Below are positions 11,371-21,149 of a stretch of 64,000 nt of DNA, piece after piece (the stretch's first letter is position 1; the number at the start of each line of letters is the position of its first letter). The DNA is from Strobilurus pachycystidiatus. Lineage: Eukaryota; Basidiomycota; Agaricomycetes; Agaricales; Physalacriaceae. The DNA lies in contig JAHLMK010000001.1 of NCBI GenBank assembly GCA_019915135.1, positions 1,860,001 through 1,924,000 of the forward strand, written 5' to 3'. The notes beneath the pieces were generated by a model. That model saw only the letters and a program-made list of their open reading frames with translations, was not told where the DNA came from and searched no databases. Both the position numbers and the translations under genes were made by a program.

Positions 11371-11792
11371 ATTTCTTGCGGACCGTTCCTTTGTGTGCCG
11401 GGTGCACTCGTCATTGAAGGAAAGCGCCCTCACGTCATCTAATGCCGCTTGGCCGCTCTGTCCCGCTGATCCGAGCTAAATCTCCGCTCACTTTCAGCGC
11501 GCTGCATGCTCCGCATGGACAAGGTTCGGGAGGCGCGTCCTCTTTTCCTTCCAGACTCTGGCCGCAAATTTGAGACTAGCTAAACGCGAATGGCTTTCAA
11601 AGCTATATCGAAAAGGTAAGGCGGAGTCAGCGACATTAGCCCAGTCCGCGTAGATAGGTGACGCGTACACACCCGAGTCTCTTCTCTCTCATGCTCCTGC
11701 ACTCACGGCGGGAAGCCGTCCTTGACGCGTTCTCATGAGATAAACATGTACAGGTGAGATAAAACGTATAAGCTTACTCAGTCTTTGTAGGA

Positions 11793-11802
11793 TATATAAA
11801 AG
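11793..11802 (+). promoter_or_regulatory. TATA box of right aldo-keto reductase
   Basis: TATATAAAAG about 42 bp before the ATG at 11844, conserved with the left copy. Confidence 0.55.
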
Positions 11803-11843
11803 GATCTCAATAATGATTGGCATTGCAACTCGAATCAAATCTC

Positions 11844-13176
11844 ATGTCCCTCTTCACACCTGCTCCAGAGCCTGCCTCCAAACTTGGCGTCTATCGCGTC
11901 CTGTCCTCTCGTGCGGGCGTGCGCGTCTCGCCTCTTCAGCTCGGCGCCCTGAGCATTGGCGATAAATGGAACGCCGTCATGGGCTCGATGGACAAGGAAG
12001 CCAGCTTCAAGCTCTTGGACGCGTACTTTGATCTAGGTGGTAACATCATCGACACGTCCAATCACTAGTCAGTCCTGTCCGTTCTGTCTCATACAGCGCT
12101 CTCATGTGGGGCACAGTCAGGATGAGACATCTGAGCAATTCATTGGCGAGTGGGCGGAGCAACGAGGCATTCGTGATCAACTCGTCATTGCGACAAAGGT
12201 TTGATAAGTCTGTCTAGCTTGCGCTGAAGATCTAACAGTTGTCTTTTAGTTCACGAGCGACTTCAAGCGTGGTAACGATGCCGTGGTTCAGAAAGTCAAT
12301 TTCGTCGGCAATAGCACCAAATCCATGCATGTCAGCGTTGACGCGTCCCTCAAGAAGCTTCGTACATCTTACATCGACATCCTCTACATGAATTGGTGGG
12401 ACTACGAAACATCAGTCGAGGAAGTCATGGACAGCCTCCACAACCTCGTCGCCTCTGGGAAAGTCCTCTACCTTGGCGTCTCCGATACTCCCGCTTGGGT
12501 CGTTTCCCAGGCAAACCAATATGCCAAGGATCACGGCAAGACACCCTTCATTGTCTATCAGGGAAGATGGAGCGTATTGGATCGTTCATTCGAGCGAGAC
12601 ATCATCCCGATGGCGCGTTCCCAAGGCATGGCGTTGGCGCCTTGGAGTGTCTTGGGTGGTGGAAAACTGCGAACTGATGCCGAGGAGCAGCAGAGGAGGG
12701 AGAGTGGTGAGGAAGGAAGGACGCTGATGGGGCCTTGGGAGCGCACGCCTGAACAGGCGGAAATGTCTAGGGCCTTAGAAAAGGTAGCCGCTGAAGTGGG
12801 CGCACAGAGCATTACCTCCGGTACGTCACTCATTTTCGATTTGTTCCAAACTGACCGCAATCTTAGTGGCTATTGCGTATGTCATGCACAAGACGACGAA
12901 TGTCTTCCCAATCATCGGAGGGCGCAAGGTGGAGCATCTGAGGAACAACCTCGAGGCTTTGGATATCAGCCTCTCGGCTGAGCAGATTAAGTACATTGAC
13001 GGCGTTAACGCCTTCGATCCTGGCTTCCCGACTACCCTCATTGTACGTCCCAGTGTGCCGCATAGATTGAACCATTGCTCATTCGTCCTTAGGGAGATGG
13101 TACATCCTACAATTTTTTCTTGTCGTCTACTGCCAAGATGGCGAAGCAACCTCTTCCTACCCCGATCAAATCGTGA
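11844..13176 (+). CDS. Aldo-keto reductase (aryl-alcohol dehydrogenase type), right paralogue
   Basis: Exons 11844-12067, 12117-12198, 12250-12820, 12867-13042 and 13093-13176 give 378 aa, with exon lengths identical to the left copy. The same family marks are present: [24 protein letters not shown] and [14 protein letters not shown]. In the left copy the third strand reads YVHWWD and here YMNWWD, so the His usually found on the catalytic face is replaced by Asn. This could alter activity or substrate choice. The TAG at 12066-12068 is spliced away, as in the left copy. It converges with an intact dehydrogenase on the minus strand, whose stop is 290 bp away; the pairing suggests a two-step carbonyl/alcohol conversion, which is inference. 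Confidence 0.93.
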
Positions 13177-13466
13177 AACTAACGCAGACGGGAGGTTTAA
13201 GACTCAGTACTGTGAACAGATTGAAGAGTTTGGAAAGTGTAAACTCATAAATTGATATTGCTCACAGGTACGGCTTGAGGAAGGGGCCAATGGCTGTACA
13301 TTCAGCGCTGGTGGGATATGTATGAATGTTCGACAACTAGAAATCGACTCTCTCTCTGATAGTGCTACATGATTGACGCCCTCTTTGGCTGCGTTTCAAT
13401 CTGGCATACGGACGTGAATTACCTTGAGGGTCTCAGAACACTGTCTGGCCACCTGCCAAAGGATAT

Positions 13467-14489
13467 TTAGACCCAATCGGCTTCATCAAGAAAGGCCTTA
13501 CCGTCGACAACAATATCAGCTCCTGTTATGTATCTCCCAGCCCACTTGCTACACAACAATACAACTACCCCAGTCAGCTCTTGCGGATCACCCATCCTCC
13601 CCATGGGGTTTCTTTCCGCCCAAATTCGCCTCCCCTCCGCCAAGCCTTCCCCTTCGTTCAAGATGGTGTCCATATATCCCGGACTCATGCTGTTGACGCG
13701 TATGCCATGCTTCGCCCACTCGGCGCTCAGCGATCGCGTGAGCTGGCGAATGGCACCTTTGGAAACGTTGTACGATACTTGAGGTTGCGGGAAGTTGACG
13801 GTGTGTCCTGAGATTGAGGCGGTGAAGAGGATGGAGCCGCCGGATTGTTGAGAGATCATTTGCCTTGTTTGTGTCAGATCATGAAGAGAAGGTATACAAT
13901 GAGTACGTGGACTCACTTCGCCACAGCTCGAGCACATACCCAGCTGCCCGTCGTGTTGACATCTAGGACGCGTTTCCATTCATCCAGCTCGATGTTCAGA
14001 GCCTGCTCCGTTCCTACAACTCCGGCGAAGCATAACAAGTTGTCCACACTCCCGAGCTCTTTAGCACTTTCCTCAACCGCCCGCTCCACTGTCGCGTCGT
14101 CACGGACATCCACCACCTTCGTTATCACCTTGGATTGTGGAAACTCTCCGGCCAACGCGTCAATTTGATTTTGAGACGTGGCAAACGAAGCAGGTACATC
14201 GAATATAGCGATCCCCGTAGCGCCATGTTCCAGAAGGGCACGAATGGCCGTAAGTCCAAGAGCGCCGGCACCACCAGTCACTTCATGGCTAGTGTGTTAC
14301 TCCAGATGATACCTGATTGAGTGCTAACGAACCTATGGCCGTTCCATAGATGCTGAAGCGCTGCAGCGCGCGTTCGGCGGGTGTCGCACCGTTCAGTGGC
14401 GGCAATGGGGCCGTAAGTGGGTTAGATCCTTGAGATAAGGTCATCTGGGGAAGGATTCGACTCGAGAGGTCTTCGCGTTCTGCAGCCAT
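13467..14489 (-). CDS. Short-chain dehydrogenase/reductase (arabinitol/sorbose reductase-like)
   Basis: Exons 14489-14333, 14280-13917 and 13863-13467 form one frame of about 305 aa. This is a classical NAD(P)(H) SDR. Seen: VTGGAGALGL (cofactor TGxxxGxG), DVRDD, LLCFAGVVG (NAG-like), the Ser of SILFTASISG and the catalytic pair SYNVSK, then RVNSMSPGYMDT and GRYITGADIVVDGG-like VVDGKA. Residues before the Rossmann fold (about 50) match the extended N-terminus of fungal polyol dehydrogenases. Exon 1 joins exon 2 through acceptor CATGAAG, giving an uninterrupted IVTGG. A broken copy lies at 4187-4620. The exact sugar or polyol substrate cannot be read from sequence. Confidence 0.9.
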
Positions 14490-14888
14490 GGTTCAGATAT
14501 CGCGTTCTGGGTGGGTAGATCAGCGAAGATGAGAGTGATCAACAAGAGCTTCGACTGATCAGTCAGCTGTCTGTCTGTGCCGAGCTCCCCCAATGTAAAT
14601 ATCGACATCGGAGCAACCTTTCACGATTTTTGCTTGTCATATCAAGATCTTTAAACCGTCGGAGCGTTGGCTGATCAAAAGCCTGCGACGAGTAAGGGTG
14701 CTCCGCCAGACGTTTGTCCATTGTGAATACGAAGTTGCGATTCTCAAGACCACGTACATTTGATCACTGTTATACAGAATTAAACAGACATATAAAGGGA
14801 ATGATGCGATAAAGATACAGGACCGGGATGCAAGGGTAGCCTGTAGAGGGTCAATCGTCAACTTAGCTATAGTGAGAGGCACACCGAC
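14490..14888. other. Intergenic region with no supported gene
   Basis: It lies between the dehydrogenase start and the MET8 stop. A minus-strand frame of 81 codons (14882-14637) is present, but it overlaps the MET8 3' flank and shows no family resemblance. It is probably promoter of the dehydrogenase plus the MET8 3' UTR. Confidence 0.5.
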
Positions 14889-15860
14889 CTATCTCCTGCT
14901 CGCCTTGAAAGAGTAGAAAGCCGCAGTAGCGAGTCCACCAGCAACGAAACTGACGAGTGCCGTCCAGTTAACCAAAGGGTTTTGAATAGAGGTGGAACTT
15001 TGAGTAGAGGTGGCACTTTGAGTGGAGATGGGACTCTGAGTGGAGATGGGACTTTGAGTAGAGTTGTTGACTTTGGTGTGCTGTTTGCTTTTGCCGCCAA
15101 CCTCCTGGATGGACAGGACTCTGTTCTTCTCCCAACCTTCGTCTAGAAGCTTCGTCATCATGGCCTCGTCTAGCTGCGTCAGATCTTCAAGAGTCCACTC
15201 GTTACACAGCTGCGTCATCCACTTCATTCTCCGTCGACCAGTCTGTCCTCCAACACCGGGAGCACGCGTCTTCAAACGCTCTCGAAGCTCTCCGACACGA
15301 GTGATGGCCTCGCCCTCGTATCCCTCCAAGGCGTTCCTCAACTTTTCCTTCATGAGTGCAGCGATTCTAGGACCCGAGCCGTTGGTCGAGATCATGATAT
15401 GCAGCGGTCCATCTCGGATCTGAGCGCCAAAGTAAAAGTCACAGAGGTCAGGAATATCTGCAGCGTTCACGGGGATCCTTTGCTGGCGGCACATTTCAAC
15501 AATCTCGCGCGAGCGGGCGGTGTCATCAAGGGCGGTGAGGACCATATCCATCTTGTGTAATTCTGCGGGCCCAGTGAAGCGGCGGTCATAGTAGGTAATG
15601 CGGGTAGGGTAGAGGTCGATGTATTGCTTTGTGCGAGCGGTAACGCCTTTTGAGGGAGAGAGGATGACGATGTTGGCATCAGCGGCGAGGAGAGAATCAA
15701 TGCGACTGGACGCGACTTCGCCGCCGCCGACGAGGAGGACCCGCTTGCCCTTGAGCTGCCAGGCAACGAGGAGAGAGGTGCCGCCAACAACGGGCGCGAT
15801 TTCTGGCGGGCTGGCGGGATTTGAGGAGAGCTGGGACGACTGAGACGAGATAGAGCTCAT
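14889..15860 (-). CDS. MET8: Siroheme synthase Met8 (precorrin-2 dehydrogenase/ferrochelatase)
   Basis: A single exon of 323 aa. Met8 oxidises precorrin-2 to sirohydrochlorin with NAD and inserts iron, making siroheme for sulfite reductase. Seen: the Rossmann motif KRVLLVGGGEVASSRI near residue 40, the conserved catalytic Asp region in NAADIPDLCDFYFGA, and STNGSGPRIAALMKEKLR. The C-terminus is unusual. A repeated STQSPI/STQSST segment (about residues 268-292, encoded by 18-bp DNA repeats at about 14993-15065) leads into one hydrophobic helix, WTALVSFVAGGLATAAFYSF, and a basic end. This looks like a tail anchor; yeast Met8 is soluble. The start lies 77 bp from the divergent SLT11 start, so they share a promoter. 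Confidence 0.94.
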   Translation of the reverse strand: MSSISSQSSQLSSNPASPPEIAPVVGGTSLLVAWQLKGKRVLLVGGGEVASSRIDSLLAADANIVILSPSKGVTARTKQYIDLYPTRITYYDRRFTGPAELHKMDMVLTALDDTARSREIVEMCRQQRIPVNAADIPDLCDFYFGAQIRDGPLHIMISTNGSGPRIAALMKEKLRNALEGYEGEAITRVGELRERLKTRAPGVGGQTGRRRMKWMTQLCNEWTLEDLTQLDEAMMTKLLDEGWEKNRVLSIQEVGGKSKQHTKVNNSTQSPISTQSPISTQSATSTQSSTSIQNPLVNWTALVSFVAGGLATAAFYSFKASRR

Positions 15861-15937
15861 TTTGGGAGAGATGGTGGTGGTTCGAATTGAAGCGTCGGAG
15901 ATTAAGTAACCCTAGTGCTTACTCTTGAACCACCACC

Positions 15938-17142
15938 ATGCCGCCCAAAGCAGATATCAACAAGGCGGGCTGGGAACAGAGCGAGTTTCCCATTCTCTGC
16001 GAAACATGTAAGCAGCTCCCGCATATTTATTGACATCTACTTGATGAGCTCCCAGGCCTGGGTGCCAATCCGTTCATTCGCATGGTAAGCAGGTTTCTGC
16101 CCAGTTGGATAGTCGCTCACCATTCGCTCAGTCAAAACAAGAGTACGGTCGCTCTTGCGGGACATGCGCGCGCCCATTCACTGTCTTCCGATGGAATCCT
16201 GGAGGAGGAAGTCGCTTCAAGACGACAGTCATTTGCCAAACTTGCGCCAAAGTCAAGAACGTCTGCCAGACGTGTCTGCTGGACCTTGAATACGGCTTAC
16301 CAACACAAGTCCGAGACACCGCATTGGCATTAGAGGCTGGAGCGCCGACAAGCGACATAAATCGAGAATATTATGCGCAAAACATGGAGAGCAAGGTGTG
16401 CCGGCCACCATTCTGCAACCATGGTACCGCTGACGCCTTTCGTCTAGTTTGAAGGCGACAAGTCATTACTTGGAAGCAGCAAAACCACCTCTGTCGGCAA
16501 AGAAATGCTCAAGCAGCTTGCCCGGACCGACCCATATTACAAACGCAATCGTCCCAAAATCTGCTCGTTCTTTGCCAAAGGAGAATGCTCGCGAGGGACC
16601 GAATGCCCTTACCGTCACGAAAAGCCTGTCAACAACGAGCTCTCAAACCAGAATATTCAAGACCGATACCATGGAACGAACGATCCTGTTGCGCGCAAGA
16701 TAATGTCTACACATGCTGAAGCTCAGGGACTCAAACCTCCAGATGACGAGACCGTCGTACGTCTCTTCAGCTCTCCCATTGTTTCCTCAGTCTAAAGATT
16801 CACGAAGACGTCCCTCTTCCTGTCATCCCTTTCCCCTGACTCAAATGAACAGAGTGTGCGCACAACTGTTCTTCGATCTCTGCCTAGCATCGATGCAAAC
16901 CAGCTACGGTCTGTTGTTTATGTCGCAAAGTCGAAGTTCGTCTTCTTCTGTCAACATCATTTGCTCTTTACCGACTGTTCCTGTCTAGATGCGCGTTCGT
17001 GAACTTCAAAGATCGTAGTACTGCCGAGACCGCGGCTCAAGCTTGGGCAAACGGTCTCGAGATTGACAACGAACGCATTACTGTGAAATGGGGACGGAGC
17101 AAGGCTAAGTCTGCCACCGCCACCGCCTCGACTTCCTCATAG
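15938..17142 (+). CDS. SLT11: Pre-mRNA splicing factor Slt11/Ecm2 (RBM22 family)
   Basis: Exons 15938-16007, 16056-16084, 16132-16395, 16448-16756, 16808-16935 and 16989-17142 give 317 aa. This is a Prp19-complex-associated factor that contacts U6 and the catalytic RNA core. Seen: N-terminal zinc-binding Cys pairs (ILCETC, SCGTC, ICQTC, VCQTC), then a CCCH finger [21 protein letters not shown], then an RRM ending in [15 protein letters not shown] and ITVKWGRSK. The RRM front (TSLFLSSL) is rebuilt by a 51-nt intron. The C-terminus is short and lacks the long Pro-rich tail of animal RBM22. It is divergent from MET8 and convergent with ARP2. Confidence 0.94.
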
Positions 17143-17283
17143 CTGTTGTACTTTCTATTTCTTATCCTTGGTATATTCCACGGCTGTAGTTCGCCCTGTC
17201 AATACATCTAAGCATCCTCCCATTGATAAGATTCCAGGTTTCCGAATACATGCTATTGTTTGTACAGTAAAGGTCCGTCTCAT

Positions 17284-18752
17284 CTATTCGCCACGGCCTA
17301 GCTTGTCCAGCGACTGGATGCCCTTTTCGAACCATTCTTCGCGTGTTATCCAGAATTCCTGACGGTTTTTCATAATGTCTGCGAGAACTGCACCACCAAG
17401 GAACACCATGTGTTTCCGGCGAGGAGGATCTTCAATCTTGATCTTGAATTTCTGCGATGGCGCGTCAGAGGAGGGTTTCTAGAAGATCGTGGTTTACGAA
17501 CGTTCAGTCGAGTAGGATCGCCCTTTAGCACATCGGCGAGGTAGAGCTGTTTCATCTCTTTCTCGAGACGACTGGGAAGGCCAGGGTACATACTCGAGCC
17601 ACCGGAGAGGACGATGTGTTTGTAGAGATCGGCGCGCACATCGACTGCGGCTGCCTGGATAGTTTGGAACAGCATCTCTGCGACCCCGGGCTGCTCAACA
17701 TCGACGAGATGGGGCTGGAACATGCATTCGGGCGCTTCAAAGCGTTCAGAACCAACTTTGATGGTGCGGCCATCGGGAAGCTGTATTCGATTAGAGTGCG
17801 TTCAAAGTGATGGAAGTACCGTACCAGGTATGATTCGACAAGAACAGTAGTCTCCTCCGAAAGACGCGTGTCCATTTCAAGGTCGTAGCTGAGGTTTCCT
17901 TAGCTGATGCTACCGCCAAAGGGCCATGGAGTACGCACCTCACGTAGCAGAGCTTCTCCTTGATCTCGCGCACCGTCTCGAAATCGGCTGTCCTGTTGAA
18001 TGCATATCCACGCATCAAGAGCAGCTTGATCAGGTATCTCGTCACATCCCGTCCAGCGATATCCAGCCGCCGGGTGAGATGTGGTAGAGCGAAGCCGTCG
18101 TACACGGGCACGATATGGGTTACGCCGTCACCAGAGTCGACGACCACACCCGTCGTGAGACCTGGCGCACGGACAGTGAGATGTGCGCGGGAAGGGCAGG
18201 ACCCGACTCACCCTGCGCATAGAGCGTCAGAACGGCCTGGATGGCGATGTAGACGCCGTCGAAACCGTACTCCTCGAACATGACCTGGCACATGCGTTGC
18301 CGGTTGGTCTTGGGGTTCATCGGCGGCTCCGTCAACAGGACCTTCCGCCCGCGCGGGTCGACCTTGAGCTTCTCGTCAAAGGTGTAGTCCCATAGATGCT
18401 TCATGTCCTCCCAGTTCCGCACGATACCGTGCTCCATTGGCTGCGTCACCTGCAGGTAATTCCGGTTCTCTGCTGCCTCGTCTCCGACCATGATATCCTT
18501 GATCGTCGCGTTCCCGACCCGCTCCTCCGCCCGCAGAATAGGCCGCCCGACAATCGAGGGGAATACTGCGCAGAGTGAGATGGAGAGCTGCAGAGAATCG
18601 GGCCCATTTTGCGCCTACCATGCTCGGGAAAGTTGGACCCAGCGTAGCCTACTTTGACGAACTGGAGACACGTATAAGTCGGTGGATGGCTCGATGGGCG
18701 GGACACGTACTCCAGTTCCATTATCCACGACAAGCGGTGGGGCAGGATCCAT
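17284..18752 (-). CDS. ARP2: Actin-related protein 2 (Arp2/3 complex)
   Basis: Seven exons (18752-18711, 18661-18619, 18565-18212, 18161-17939, 17888-17825, 17780-17502 and 17451-17284) give 390 aa, the usual Arp2 length. Arp2 is a pseudo-actin subunit that nucleates branched actin. Seen: VVDNGTG phosphate loop 1, [29 protein letters not shown] phosphate loop 2, [21 protein letters not shown], and the end [14 protein letters not shown]. The Arp2-specific [19 protein letters not shown] region distinguishes it from actin and Arp3. All six introns are 44-53 nt. Confidence 0.96.
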
Positions 18753-18866
18753 TATACTTTGTAAAGTAAAGTTGGATTGTGATTGTCGAAGTCAAGTCGA
18801 AGCTTGTTTGTCACGCCCCTTTGTGCATCACACACTCGTTTCAAGTCCGAGGGATTTCAGTAGTAT

Positions 18867-18911
18867 TGGAGAACTTCCCGTGGCGGTTAGAAACACAGAA
18901 GTTTTTCTAAA
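18867..18911 (+). repeat. Left terminal inverted repeat of MITE-like element
   Basis: Pairs with 19356-19400 in reverse orientation; the first 15 bases are identical. Confidence 0.7.
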
Positions 18912-19355
18912 TCCCAGATAAATCAAACTTCGAAATTTAGCACGCTAGACTTGAAAACCGTAGGCCATCTACAGCAAATTGAAAGGGTATCTAAATGCTA
19001 CAGAGTGGCTGCCGTGATGCCATCCGTACAATCCCATAAGGAAACTCGTTCAGAACCACTTGAAAACAGCAAGCGCTTGATCCAGAAACAGCTCAGATAT
19101 CCGGTAATGTATTGCGCGTAAATCCAGACGGAAAATGCGAAGGGAACACGAGCAGGCAGGGCGTACCATGTCGTCTCGTGAGCGCAGGACCCTAGCAACG
19201 ACATCTAAAAAGTAAGCATGAATCTGGAGGAGGGGGGAGGGGGGTGTCTCTAGATTATAATCTGAAAGCACCTCGCGATGGTAGATTTTGCGCAGGGGTG
19301 TCTGGCACCCTGGCGCCGAACTCGGCAGACTGCCTCTTTTGGCGGTTGCTAGGCG

Positions 19356-19400
19356 TTTAGAAAATAATCTGCGTTTCTACTCGCTACGGGAAGTTCTCCA
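19356..19400 (-). repeat. Right terminal inverted repeat of MITE-like element
   Basis: Reverse complement of 18867-18911 with scattered mismatches. Confidence 0.7.
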
Positions 19401-19438
19401 TTGTATGATTAGTTTGTATATATTGTTCTTTAATATCT

Positions 19439-20720
19439 CTAGAATTCCCAAGGCTGCATCTGCCTCAATTCCACTGCCTTGACATCTCGTATGATATCCT
19501 GACTCTGAACAAGACGCAGCTCCCGTCCACGCATCCTTAGAATACGGCGCATGGGTTCCGCGGTATCCTTCTCATCATCTGAAGGCTGACGCTCTATCTC
19601 GGGGAGGGATTCTGAGTATTCGTGTGTCACACACAGCACGGCATGAGTCTTGGTGAGGGCCTGGGTGACCGCGTAAGAGAGCGGCGTAACACCCTCTGGT
19701 AAGTCATTGCGCGTCTCGTCGAAATGCCCAAGAAGAAGGGCGGAGAAGAGGTCCCCGACTCCGGAGAAATATCCCGGAATGGTAGGAACACAGCAAGCAT
19801 GTACGAGATGCCGTTGGTCTACAAACGACGAAGATATGCACAGCAGATGGTCACCAAGATCGTCCACCGCAGGGCGTATGTGCGCTGGTAGGGCATCCAG
19901 AAGCCAGGTTTGGAGTGGGATTGAGCTGATGACAACGTTGGGTACGCTGTGATCCTTGTGTAAGATGTTGAGTGCAGTGCAAAGGGAGTCCATATCGTGC
20001 AGAACGGTATTGGTAAGAGTCCTGTCCGATCGGTAAGAGAACGCCGAGAACGCGACGAGTCGAAGCTTACTCTACTTCGAACCAGTTCGGCGTTATGACG
20101 GTGGCGACAGATAACATGCCTTGGTAGACGGGTACCACGTCCGGCGCCACGTAGAGTCGACCGGCGTCGCCCATGACGGCTAAGGATATCATTAAGATCC
20201 TGAACCCTCACAAGCAGATAGATGTACTCACGATCGAGAAGGTATATGAGCTTTGGGTTTTGTTTCTCCAGCTTGATTACAAGATCAAAGACGGCTTTGA
20301 GGGCTTCCGCGCCAGGAATGTATCCTTGAGAGAGAGCGTCAGGGGAGCGACAATAACGATATCAGATATTTTTACCAGTGAGTAATCTCGACGGCTTCAA
20401 CAGCCCGTTGACCTCCATAGCGTCAAAAATCGCGGTGAGCTCTTCAGCATTGGTCTTGCTGCCGCCAGAGCGTCTATAGCCTGACTACATTAGGCTTCAA
20501 TGACTCTTTGTTGCGTTCACGAGGGTAGAGGTACCTGCGTGGTTGCTAAAGTTGACCGTATTCACGACCTTCAGTAGAATTAGAGAGAAAGGACATTTTT
20601 GGACGGTTAAAGACTTACATCGACGTCGTATCCCAGGCATTGCAGTGGAAAAACAGCCGCTTTTCCGCCAACATAACCAAAGCTGACATGAGATTGGATG
20701 CTAAGGATGCGCTCTGACAT
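19439..20720 (-). CDS. BUD16: Pyridoxal kinase (Bud16/PdxK)
   Basis: Exons 20720-20619, 20568-20535, 20480-20376, 20324-20232, 20179-20071 and 20021-19439 give 341 aa. The enzyme phosphorylates pyridoxal, pyridoxine or pyridoxamine with ATP to make the B6 cofactor. Seen: [16 protein letters not shown] at the N-terminus, [22 protein letters not shown] (rebuilt across a 52-nt intron), [13 protein letters not shown], and the ribokinase-fold catalytic loop [18 protein letters not shown] with its Asp. A C-terminal extension of about 60 residues is charged and not conserved. Confidence 0.94.
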
Positions 20721-21149
20721 GATTGTAGATCAAAGGGAGCGTGGTGGATTGCCGTCGGGAATAGATTCGCACCAGGATGATGAGGGAATGAGTGCAAGTC
20801 TATCCCGGCGTTGTGAAGATGACTCTGACGGGCAACCCCTTTAAACGGGGAAATCGATCATTTAGCACTTACTCGGGTCCATTACTACTTGGTAATGAAC
20901 GTCGACGACGAAATGACCTTCCCCCTCAGTCCATAGGCAGTCTCCAAGCCTTGTGAAGATGCACTGACGCGTCTTTGTTCAGTGGTCATATGACTCGCTA
21001 CTTTACTCCGGCGCTCTGGCCTATGTAAATCCGACGCCATCTTGCCGTATCAGCATGGCAAGAATCAATGATGAGAGGCAAACTTGAATGATGAGAGTTG
21101 GTCTTTACGTACTTTCGCTCTTCCTGTGCTACCCCGACTCCCATTCACG
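20721..21149. other. Divergent intergenic promoter region
   Basis: Separates the pyridoxal kinase from the plus-strand kinase. Nothing else is supported. Short frames near 21084-21340 are open without an ATG in the right place. Confidence 0.5.

Larger units (their letters stand above)
11394..13990. repeat. Right copy of the duplicated AKR-SDR segment
   Basis: Counterpart of about 2340-4620. Both genes in this copy are intact. Coding parts are closely similar to the left copy; the promoter has diverged more. Confidence 0.8.
18867..19400. mobile_element. MITE-like element with about 45-bp terminal inverted repeats
   Basis: The left end, TGGAGAACTTCCCGTGGCGG (18867 onward), and the reverse complement of the right end, TGGAGAACTTCCCGTAGCGA (from 19400), align over about 45 bp with roughly 80 percent identity, judged by eye. 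The 534-bp span has no coding potential. A clear target-site duplication was not found. Small size, long imperfect inverted ends and an intergenic position fit a miniature inverted-repeat element of unknown superfamily. Confidence 0.65.
18753..19438. other. Intergenic region holding a MITE-like element
   Basis: The 3' side of this gap is occupied by the inverted-repeat element described separately. The rest is the ARP2 promoter flank. No gene is supported. Confidence 0.6.

Noticed and set aside
14993..15065. Short direct repeats as a CRISPR-like or regulatory array
   Set aside because: They are in-frame coding repeats (STQSPI type) of MET8; CRISPR arrays are not expected in a eukaryote.
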